A program made the position numbers and the translations under genes. A stretch of DNA of 64,000 nt from Ilyomonas sp965214235 (GTDB lineage: Bacteria > Bacteroidota > Bacteroidia > Chitinophagales > Chitinophagaceae), in NCBI GenBank assembly GCA_965214235.1, contig CBDCBH010000002.1, positions 248,001 to 312,000 of the forward strand, given 5' to 3'. The notes under the pieces are model-generated. The model saw only the letters and a list, made by a program, of their open reading frames with translations, ran no database searches and was not told the DNA's origin. Each line of letters opens with the position of its first letter. Within the stretch, counting starts at the first letter, position 1. Below, piece by piece: positions 18,099 to 25,176 of this stretch.

Positions 18099-20000
18099 AT
18101 GAAAAAAAGTATTGTTGTTATTGTTGCATTTTTCCCTTTCTTTTTATCGGCTCAAAACCTGATAACGCCGGAACTGCTGTGGAAGCTGGGAAGAGTAAAC
18201 GCAATGGGTATTTCAAAAGATAAGCAATACATTGTTTATTCTGTTGCAACGCCTGATGTGGCGCAAAACAAAAGCATTACAAAAACCTATCGCTTATTAG
18301 TTAACGGCGGCAATGCTGAAGAGGTTACCAACGGCGATACGCTTGTTTTTGATCATCATATTTCGCCCGATGGAGAATGGAAAATCAGCGACAGCGAAGT
18401 AAAAATAATGAAGGTGTACGGCAGCGATTTTTATCCTGATCTTACAAAAAGCAATGTGCAGATTTATAACTCGCTTATGTACCGGCATTGGGATACCTGG
18501 GAAGATGGAAAATTCAGCCACATCTTCTTACAAAAAACAAACGATACGGCTAAGAAAGACCTTATGCAGGGCGAGCCTTACGATTGCCCGCAAAAGCCTT
18601 TTGGCGGTAATGAAGATTATCTATGGAACCCCGATGGAAAGCAAGTTTTGTATGTAACTAAAAAGAAACAGGGCACTGCGTATGCCATTAGTACCAATAC
18701 TGATTTATATGAGTATAACATTGAAGAAGGCACAACAAAAAATGTAACCGAAGGAATGACGGGTTATGATGTGGCTCCTTCTTACAACAAAAAAGGTGAA
18801 CTGGCTTGGTTAAGCATGAAGCGCGAAGGCTATGAAGCCGATAAGCAGGATTTGGTAGTATCGAACGGTAAAATAATAGTGAACCTAACAGGCAGCCGTG
18901 ATGATATTCATGTAGAAAGTTTTAAGTGGGGCGATGATGATAAAACGTTATTTTTTATAGCACCTAAAGACGGTACGCTGCAACTGTTTTCTGTTAATTA
19001 CCCTGGTTTAACGAGGATAGCGGTTGTAACAAAGCAACTTACAAAAGGCAATTTTGATATTAGTGGAATTATAGGGCAAAAAGAAAACACATTGTTTGTT
19101 ACGCGAACCGATTTTAACCATGCTGCTGAAATTTATTCGGTTGATTTGAGTAACGGAAACATAAAGCAGTTTACCCATGTGAATGATGCTGTTTATAACC
19201 ATCTTGCCCTTTGTACCTGGCAGAAAAAATATGTTGCCACAACCGATAATAAACAAATGCTGGTGTGGCTTGTGTTTCCGCCCGGCTTCGATTCTACAAA
19301 AAAGTACCCAACGCTTTTATATTGCCAGGGCGGTCCGCAAGCAGCACTCACACAATTCTATTCTTTCCGTTGGAATTTTCAATTGATTGCTTCCAACGGT
19401 TATATAATTGTTGCGCCCGACAGACGCGGTATGCCTGGCTTCGGAACAGGATGGAACGAACAGGTAAGCAAAGATTGGGGCGGGCAGGTTATCAACGATT
19501 ATTTAAGTGCAATTGATGCAGTTTCCAAACAGCCTTATGTTGATACATCGCGCCGGGGCTGTGTAGGCGCCAGCTTTGGTGGCTTTAGTGTGTTTGCGCT
19601 GGAAGGGGTACACAATCATCGCTTTAAAACATTCATTGCGCATGATGGCGTGTTTGATTTTAGAAGCATGTACGGAACCACCGATGAACTATGGTTTGAG
19701 AACTGGGAAAAAGGCGGCGCTTACTGGGATAAAAACAATGCCGTTGCACAACGCTCGTTCAGCCAAAGCCCAAGCAATTTTGTTGATAAATGGAACACGC
19801 CGATAATGATTGTGCAGGGCGGCAAAGATTATCGTGTGCCGATTGAGCAAGGTCAGCAGGCTTTTCAGGCGGTGCAGTTAAAAGGAATTAAAAGCCGCTT
19901 TTTGTTTTTGCCGGATGAAAACCATTGGGTATTAAAAGCGCAGGACGCGATGGTTTGGCAACACGAATTTTTTAAATGGCTGGATGAAACTTTGAAGTAA
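18099..20000 (+). CDS. S9 family serine peptidase (DPP IV / prolyl oligopeptidase-like), secreted
   Basis: Exported alpha/beta-hydrolase peptidase with an N-terminal beta-propeller. The start at 18099 gives the signal peptide MKKSIVVIVAFFPFFLSAQN; two upstream in-frame ATGs (18078, 18093) would lengthen the N-terminus by up to 7 residues. From 18099 the protein has 633 residues with catalytic triad Ser492 (GASFGGFS), Asp577 (GGKDYRVP) and His609 (ENHWV). The propeller (about 30-390) has PD40-like repeats such as HISPDGEWKISDSE and LWNPDGKQVLYV. Family members release dipeptides or oligopeptides, often after Pro or Ala, in the periplasm. The transcript ends at the strong hairpin at 20028-20069. 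Confidence 0.9.
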   Translation: MKKSIVVIVAFFPFFLSAQNLITPELLWKLGRVNAMGISKDKQYIVYSVATPDVAQNKSITKTYRLLVNGGNAEEVTNGDTLVFDHHISPDGEWKISDSEVKIMKVYGSDFYPDLTKSNVQIYNSLMYRHWDTWEDGKFSHIFLQKTNDTAKKDLMQGEPYDCPQKPFGGNEDYLWNPDGKQVLYVTKKKQGTAYAISTNTDLYEYNIEEGTTKNVTEGMTGYDVAPSYNKKGELAWLSMKREGYEADKQDLVVSNGKIIVNLTGSRDDIHVESFKWGDDDKTLFFIAPKDGTLQLFSVNYPGLTRIAVVTKQLTKGNFDISGIIGQKENTLFVTRTDFNHAAEIYSVDLSNGNIKQFTHVNDAVYNHLALCTWQKKYVATTDNKQMLVWLVFPPGFDSTKKYPTLLYCQGGPQAALTQFYSFRWNFQLIASNGYIIVAPDRRGMPGFGTGWNEQVSKDWGGQVINDYLSAIDAVSKQPYVDTSRRGCVGASFGGFSVFALEGVHNHRFKTFIAHDGVFDFRSMYGTTDELWFENWEKGGAYWDKNNAVAQRSFSQSPSNFVDKWNTPIMIVQGGKDYRVPIEQGQQAFQAVQLKGIKSRFLFLPDENHWVLKAQDAMVWQHEFFKWLDETLK

Positions 20001-20027
20001 AGAGTTTGTTTTAAAATGAAGTAAAAC

Positions 20028-20069
20028 AAAAAGCATCGCTATTTAATTGTTTTGATAGCGATGCTTTTT
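20028..20069. terminator. Bidirectional Rho-independent terminator
   Basis: A perfect 15-bp stem with A-run and T-run ends: AAAAAGCATCGCTAT at 20028-20042, a 12-nt loop, ATAGCGATGCTTTTT at 20055-20069. It lies between the convergent S9 peptidase and C45 hydrolase genes and has U-tracts in both directions. Confidence 0.93.
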
Positions 20070-20094
20070 GCATTAAAAACAAAAGCTCTTTCCC

Positions 20095-21534
20095 TTAACT
20101 TTTTTTCGCTTCAAATAACGTCCAGGGATAGGCTTTCATATCGGTTAAATATTTGCTCATCCAGGCGTATTGAGGATGCGCTTTATAAAATGGAGCACCA
20201 ATAAAATCTTGCCCGCAGGGATGCCCTCTGCGCGCCCAAAACTGCATCTTCGCAGCCAGGTCAGATGTTGTAATTTTTCCCTGCACCGCACCCATGGGAT
20301 AATAAGCCGCCATGTCCCATTCTTTAGCACCTTGCGCGTCTTCATCAATATGACCACAAATCACACAACGGTTGTTTGCGGTTTTACCCTGCAACGCATC
20401 TACATGATCGGCTTCAATTTGCTTGGCTGTTTCCACGTCAATCTTCCCTTTCATATCAGTGCAAACCAGCTTCTCCATGCGAAGTTTTCTAGCGTTGGGC
20501 GATGATGTTTTATTGTTTATATCAAACGTGGTTTCTTCTTTTATCAGCTTTGGATCAGATGGAAAATTAGAGCCGATGATTGCCGTGTCTTTGCTACGCC
20601 AAACCTTGTAATCTTTCAAGCCCAGTTCAAGCTTTGCTACTTCATTGGTTTTGGTATCGCCAATCAGCCAGTCGTTGGCATAGCCGCCGTTGTTGCCTGT
20701 AACAAATATTTTTATCACATCATCAATGCTGTTAGCATACTGCGCGGCTTTGCGGGCACGCATAAATTCGGGTATGCCGGTTGAATCAAACAAGTTAAAC
20801 TGCGTAATGGTAGTTTCCGTAATTAAAATGCCGGCATCAGTCTCTAAAAAATCATCGCCGCTGTGAATAAAGCCAGGAATACAATCCATCAAAATATGAT
20901 GACCCTTTTGGGGTACAATATCGGCAATTTCATTCCAGTGCTGACCAATAATGTACGATGCCCAGTTGTTGTGCCCCATTGCAATTTTGCCATCTTTTGT
21001 AAAGCTGCCGGTTGCAATAAATGCACTGCAATTGCCAGGTGCTTTGTTGTCACCACTATGCGCCAGTGCTGCGTTTTGTAAAGAAGGCACATAGTAATAA
21101 CCCAGTTCTTCCAGGGCGTTAAAAGCCGTTACATCAAGGCTATCGTAATGTTTGTTTTTTGCGCGAAGACCTTCCACAATACCATTAATTTCATCCTTGT
21201 ATTCTCTATCTAATTTGTTCCATAAAAAACTTTGTGCTGCACGCCGGTAAAAATTCCAGTCTTTGCCTGTTTCATGAGCGAATGTATAAGCCACGGCTTG
21301 CAAACTGGTATCAATTTCATTGGCTGCTAAATAGCCATGCTGATAACCGATGTCAGCCGGTGAGCCTTCGAGGTGCAGATAAATCCAGCCGTTTTTATCT
21401 TCACGGGAAGCTTTGGTAAGACGAGAATTAATTGAATCAGAAGATGTATTTTTATTTGAAGAAAGGCTGCCTGAATGGCAAGATGCTAATAAAAGAAAAC
21501 CAGCACAAGCCGCACTTAAAAGCAATGTTTTCAT
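20095..21534 (-). CDS. C45 / phospholipase B-like Ntn-hydrolase lipoprotein
   Basis: Exported lipoprotein of 479 residues. The signal peptide ends in lipobox LASC (Cys19). The body looks like an N-terminal-nucleophile hydrolase related to C45 acyl-CoA:6-APA acyltransferase-like and phospholipase B-like (LAMA) proteins: SPADIGYQHGYLAANEI near the start, then Cys169 in PGNCSAFIATGS..DGKIAMGHNNW, where autocleavage before Cys would create the nucleophile. Further motifs are NNGGYANDWLIGDTKTNEVAKLELG and the C-terminal QFWARRGHPCGQDF. Members hydrolyse amide or acyl-ester bonds of lipids or peptides; the substrate here is unknown. The lipoprotein anchor plus Ntn fold implies processing in the periplasm or on the outer membrane. 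Confidence 0.78.
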   Translation of the reverse strand: MKTLLLSAACAGFLLLASCHSGSLSSNKNTSSDSINSRLTKASREDKNGWIYLHLEGSPADIGYQHGYLAANEIDTSLQAVAYTFAHETGKDWNFYRRAAQSFLWNKLDREYKDEINGIVEGLRAKNKHYDSLDVTAFNALEELGYYYVPSLQNAALAHSGDNKAPGNCSAFIATGSFTKDGKIAMGHNNWASYIIGQHWNEIADIVPQKGHHILMDCIPGFIHSGDDFLETDAGILITETTITQFNLFDSTGIPEFMRARKAAQYANSIDDVIKIFVTGNNGGYANDWLIGDTKTNEVAKLELGLKDYKVWRSKDTAIIGSNFPSDPKLIKEETTFDINNKTSSPNARKLRMEKLVCTDMKGKIDVETAKQIEADHVDALQGKTANNRCVICGHIDEDAQGAKEWDMAAYYPMGAVQGKITTSDLAAKMQFWARRGHPCGQDFIGAPFYKAHPQYAWMSKYLTDMKAYPWTLFEAKKS

Positions 21535-21911
21535 GGGGATAATTTATGAAATGAAGATAAGGTGGATTATGAATTGATTGTCTGATTTCTCAATTAATCA
21601 TGCAGTCTGTTATCATTTGACCGGCACACGCAACTTCAAACAGATTCTGGAAAAGAATTAATTATGTAAATCATTTCATTCTTTACTTGCTTTACAAATC
21701 AGGGTATTTTTTATCAGCTTTGCTCACAGGCAAGTTTAAGATTGAAGTAAAGTTGTTGTAGTTACCTAAAAGCAATGAGGCATAAATTATTGTATGATGT
21801 AGTATTGATGTAGTATAAAAGAAAACCTTTTCATCATTCGCTTTTAGTTTTGCTTGTCTTCTTACATATCTCTTGCTCTTATTTTATTTAAACACTCAAA
21901 CGATTGCATAC
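21535..21911. other. Divergent promoter region
   Basis: Non-coding interval of about 375 bp between the minus-strand C45 gene and the plus-strand PD40 gene. Its right half holds the tandem TGATGTAG repeat and TAGTTTTG box described separately. I see no open frame or other structure in the left half. Confidence 0.7.
21795..21852 (+). promoter_or_regulatory. Tandem TGATGTAGTA operator plus TAnnTTTG promoter (site 1)
   Basis: Two identical TGATGTAGTA repeats at 21795-21804 and 21806-21815 (11-bp period) are followed by TAGTTTTG at 21845-21852, a match to the Bacteroidota -7 element TAnnTTTG. The second repeat ends 30 bp before the first base of the box. The same arrangement and spacing occur at 28037-28094 and, on the minus strand, 46133-46076. 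The gene start at 21912 lies about 60 bp downstream. Confidence 0.7.
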
Positions 21912-23420
21912 ATGAAAAAAATCATGGTTCTTTTATTAATAACAGTACTGAACTGCGCTGTCTATGCACAGCAGAATAAAGTTGGCATTTTTGACGGGCA
22001 TGGAGATGTAGGTACGAATATAAAGCCGGGTTCAGCCACTTACATTTCAGGAACACAGCAGTATGTTGTTTCCGGTGCCGGCTATAACGTATGGGCAGAC
22101 CATGATGAATTTCAGTACGTGTACAAAAAGATGAGTGGTGATTTTATTCTTTATGCCAGAGCCGAATTTTTAGGTAACTGGGTTGATTATCACCGCAAAG
22201 TGGGCTGGATGATTCGCAAGAATTTGGATGGCAACTCACCGCATGTAAACGCTGTTGAACATGGCGATGGTTTAACTTCTCTGCAATTCAGAAGAACAGC
22301 AGGCGCACAAACGGAAGAGCATAAACTGAAAATTACCAAAGCCAACATTCTTCAGTTAGAAAGAAAGGGCGATACCTACATCATGAGAGCCGCTACTTAT
22401 GGTCAGCTGTTTACGGTTGATTCTATTTCCGGCATTGATCTGGGCGATGATGTGTATGTTGGTTTGTTTGTTGGCTCGCATAATGCCGATGTTGTGGAAA
22501 CCGGCGTGTTCAGTAACGTGCGTATTTCTGTTCCCGCCCCGGCAAGTTTAGTTCCTTATAAACAATATTTAGGCAGCAATCTGGAACTGTTGGATGTTGC
22601 CAGCGGTAAACGGGAAATTATTTATTCAGTGCCCAATTCCATCCAGGCACCCAACTGGACGCCCGATGGCAAAACATTAATTTATAACAGCGAAGGTTCA
22701 ATCTATACATTCGATTTAACCAACCGCACACCACAGGTAGTAAACACAGGTGATGTAAAAAATAACAATAACGACCATGTTATTTCTTTTGATGGTAAAA
22801 TGCTAGGTTTAAGCAGTGGCGTTCAAAGCTTGGGAGGCTCTATAAGCTATACGGTGCCTATCAGCGGCGGCACACCAAAACAAATTACGCCTATTGGTCC
22901 TTCCTATACACATGGATGGTCGCCGGACGGACAAAGCATTGTTTTTACAGGTCAGCGCAATAAAGAATTTGATATTTATAAAGTTCCTGCCGGTGGTGGA
23001 AAAGAAGTTCGGCTAACAACGGCGCCGGGTTTGGATGACGGACCAGAATATACACCGGATGGTAAATACATTTACTTTAATTCAGTTCGTTCAGGCTTAA
23101 TGCAAGTGTGGCGAATGAAAGCCGATGGAAGCAATCAGGAACAGGTAACCAATGATAGTTTAAACAACTGGTTTCCGCATATATCTCCTGATGGAAAGTC
23201 TTTTGTTTTTATTTCATTTCTTACCAACGAAGTAAAGCCTGACGATCATCCTTTTTATAAACATGTATATTTACGGGTAATGCCCATAACCGGTGGCGAA
23301 CCTAAAGTAATTGCTTACGTTTATGGTGGTCAGGGTACAATCAATACGCCATCCTGGTCGCCAGATAGTAAGCGTATTGCTTTTATCAGCAATACCGGCG
23401 ATATCAATTTAAATAAATAA
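21912..23420 (+). CDS. Secreted ConA-like (DUF1349-like) plus TolB/PD40 beta-propeller protein 1
   Basis: Exported protein of 502 residues; start at 21912 (MKKIMVLLLITVLNCAVYAQ signal peptide) rather than the upstream ATG. Residues about 20-215 resemble a DUF1349/laminin-G-like beta-sandwich (DFILYARAEFLGNW, RKVGWMIRKNLDGNS, LQLERKGDTYIM). Residues about 230-500 form a TolB-type propeller with five or more PD40 repeats (NWTPDGKTLIYN, HGWSPDGQSIVFTG, EYTPDGKYIYFNS, HISPDGKSFVFISF, SWSPDSKRIAFIS). This pairing suggests binding or sensing of an extracellular ligand; no catalytic motif is seen. It has a close paralogue at 28139 with the same promoter element. A TIM-barrel isomerase, RpiA and GH2 genes follow in the same direction, so it probably heads an operon. 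Function is unknown. Confidence 0.82.
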   Translation: MKKIMVLLLITVLNCAVYAQQNKVGIFDGHGDVGTNIKPGSATYISGTQQYVVSGAGYNVWADHDEFQYVYKKMSGDFILYARAEFLGNWVDYHRKVGWMIRKNLDGNSPHVNAVEHGDGLTSLQFRRTAGAQTEEHKLKITKANILQLERKGDTYIMRAATYGQLFTVDSISGIDLGDDVYVGLFVGSHNADVVETGVFSNVRISVPAPASLVPYKQYLGSNLELLDVASGKREIIYSVPNSIQAPNWTPDGKTLIYNSEGSIYTFDLTNRTPQVVNTGDVKNNNNDHVISFDGKMLGLSSGVQSLGGSISYTVPISGGTPKQITPIGPSYTHGWSPDGQSIVFTGQRNKEFDIYKVPAGGGKEVRLTTAPGLDDGPEYTPDGKYIYFNSVRSGLMQVWRMKADGSNQEQVTNDSLNNWFPHISPDGKSFVFISFLTNEVKPDDHPFYKHVYLRVMPITGGEPKVIAYVYGGQGTINTPSWSPDSKRIAFISNTGDINLNK

Positions 23421-23496
23421 ATGTTGTTAGTATAACAAAGGTGCGCTATAATAAAAAGCAGTGCTTCTTTTTATCTTATGAATTAAAGTTTGCTTT

Positions 23497-24348
23497 ATGA
23501 AAACAAGACGTACTTTTTTGAAAGAAGCCTCCTTTTTTACTGCTGGCAGCTTGCTATTGTCAGATATATTGAAAGCAGGCCATCTTCCTAAGAAAAAAGA
23601 TGTAGGTGTGCAGCTATATTCAGTGCGCAAAGAAATGCTGGACGATGCTTCCGGTACATTAGTAAAGCTGGCGAATATTGGTTATAAAGAAATTGAATCT
23701 GCCAAAAGTGATAAAGGCAATTATTATGGTTTGAAGCCGAAAGAAATTAAGCAAATTGTAAGCGATCATGGTATGACTTTACGCAGTGGTCATACGCACA
23801 TTGATAACGACTGGCAGCAGTCAATTGATGAAGCCGCAGAAGCTGGTCAGCAGTATTTAATTTGCGCCACCTTGCCTTCATCCGGGCAAACCGTTGCCAA
23901 CTATCAAAAAAGCGCAGAACTGTTTAATAAAGCAGGCGAGCAGTGTAAAAAATTGGGTATAACATTCGGTTATCATAACCACAAAGAAGAATTTGAGCAA
24001 GAGAACGGACAAGTGTTATATGATGTGTTGCTTGATCATGTGCAGCCTGATTTGGTAACGATGGAAATGGATCTCGGGTGGGTAATTGCCGCCGGTAAAG
24101 ATCCACTCCTTTATTTTAAAAAATATCCCGGGCGCTTTCCGTTATGGCATTTGAAAGATATGGATTTAAAAGAAATGCATAGTGTAGAGTTTGGTAAAGG
24201 CGGCGTAAACATTGCGGGTATGTTTGAACATGCGAAAGAAGCGGGAATGAAATATTATTTTATCGAGCAGGAAGAATATGCGCATACGGCATTGGAAAGC
24301 CTTACCTACGATTACGATTATTTAGCTAAATCTAATAATAGGTTGTGA
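23497..24348 (+). CDS. Exported TIM-barrel sugar phosphate isomerase/epimerase-like protein 1
   Basis: AP endonuclease 2-type (xylose isomerase-like) TIM barrel, 283 residues. The N-terminus MKTRRTFLKEASFFTAGSLL has a twin-arginine-like RRTFLK motif, so it is probably exported folded. The barrel shows GVQLYSVRKEMLDD, IGYKEIESA, GMTLRSGHTHID, FGYHNHKEEFEQ and the metal-binding stretch VTMEMDLGWVIAAGKDP, with PLWHLKDMD and YYFIEQEEY near the C-terminus; the His and Glu residues are as expected for a divalent-metal site. Homologues isomerise or epimerise sugars or inosose derivatives. It lies 76 bp after the PD40 gene and 58 bp before RpiA, suggesting one operon. A paralogue lies at 45.1-46.0 kb behind the same regulatory element. 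Substrate unknown. Confidence 0.83.
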   Translation: MKTRRTFLKEASFFTAGSLLLSDILKAGHLPKKKDVGVQLYSVRKEMLDDASGTLVKLANIGYKEIESAKSDKGNYYGLKPKEIKQIVSDHGMTLRSGHTHIDNDWQQSIDEAAEAGQQYLICATLPSSGQTVANYQKSAELFNKAGEQCKKLGITFGYHNHKEEFEQENGQVLYDVLLDHVQPDLVTMEMDLGWVIAAGKDPLLYFKKYPGRFPLWHLKDMDLKEMHSVEFGKGGVNIAGMFEHAKEAGMKYYFIEQEEYAHTALESLTYDYDYLAKSNNRL

Positions 24349-24406
24349 TATAAAGTCTGCACGTATTAATACATCAAACGAATAAGAAATTTGCTTTTGT
24401 AAATAT

Positions 24407-25114
24407 ATGCGAATGAATTTTAAGCAGGAAGCCGCGAAGAAAGCAGTTACATTTATTAAGGATGGTGCTGCTGTTGGTTTGGGCATGGGTGCAACAATGG
24501 CTTACATGGTTGAGTATATTAAAGAAGAGCAGAAATGTGATGTACAATTGTATTCTTCTTCTGTTGCTACAAAAAACTTATTAAAGCAACAAGGTTTTTT
24601 GGTAAACGATATATCTACTGTATCAAGTATCGATATATATTTTGATGGTTGCGATCAGTTTGATAAAAATTTAAATGCTTTAAAAAGCGGTGGTGGCATT
24701 CACACAATTGAAAAATTATTTGCCTCGATGGCGAACGAATTTATATTAGTGGGAGATGAATCGAAATACGCCGAACAACTACAAACAACATTTCCCGTAG
24801 TGCTTGAAGTTATGCCACAGGCGATAACTTTTGTAATGGCAAAAATTCATGAGTTGTTTGATGTAACAAAAACAAGCATCCGGCATAAACCAACAACCAA
24901 TGATATAGTTTTAACCGAACATGGCAATTACTTATTAGATATGTGGTTTGCCAAACTGCCACAACTTTCTCAATTGAATCCGCTGTTGAAAAGCATCACC
25001 GGCATTATAGAAACCTCTTTATTTTATAGCATGGCGACTAAGGCTGTGATTGCCGGCAACAAAGGCGTTAGCGTGATGGAAAAGTATAAACTTTCTACAT
25101 CAGTTCACGAGTAA
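24407..25114 (+). CDS. rpiA: Ribose-5-phosphate isomerase A
   Basis: Cytoplasmic enzyme interconverting ribose 5-phosphate and ribulose 5-phosphate (pentose phosphate pathway). It has 235 residues; the start at 24407 or two codons later (24413) is possible. All E. coli RpiA catalytic positions have counterparts with identical spacing: Asp80 and Asp83 (DGCDQ), Lys93 (LKSGGG) and Glu102 (IEKL), matching Asp81, Asp84, Lys94 and Glu103. The phosphate loop is GLGMGATM instead of the usual GxGTGST, so the protein is somewhat divergent. Its position inside an exported-isomerase/GH2/Sus locus is unusual for a housekeeping gene. It could serve a pentose released there or be a paralogue adapted to a related sugar phosphate. 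Whether a second rpiA or rpiB exists in the genome is not visible. Confidence 0.87.
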   Translation: MRMNFKQEAAKKAVTFIKDGAAVGLGMGATMAYMVEYIKEEQKCDVQLYSSSVATKNLLKQQGFLVNDISTVSSIDIYFDGCDQFDKNLNALKSGGGIHTIEKLFASMANEFILVGDESKYAEQLQTTFPVVLEVMPQAITFVMAKIHELFDVTKTSIRHKPTTNDIVLTEHGNYLLDMWFAKLPQLSQLNPLLKSITGIIETSLFYSMATKAVIAGNKGVSVMEKYKLSTSVHE

Positions 25115-25176
25115 GCTTTAAACCCGTATTATTACTTAGCTTCCTTTTTGGAGTAAAAACAAACCAACATATTTTT

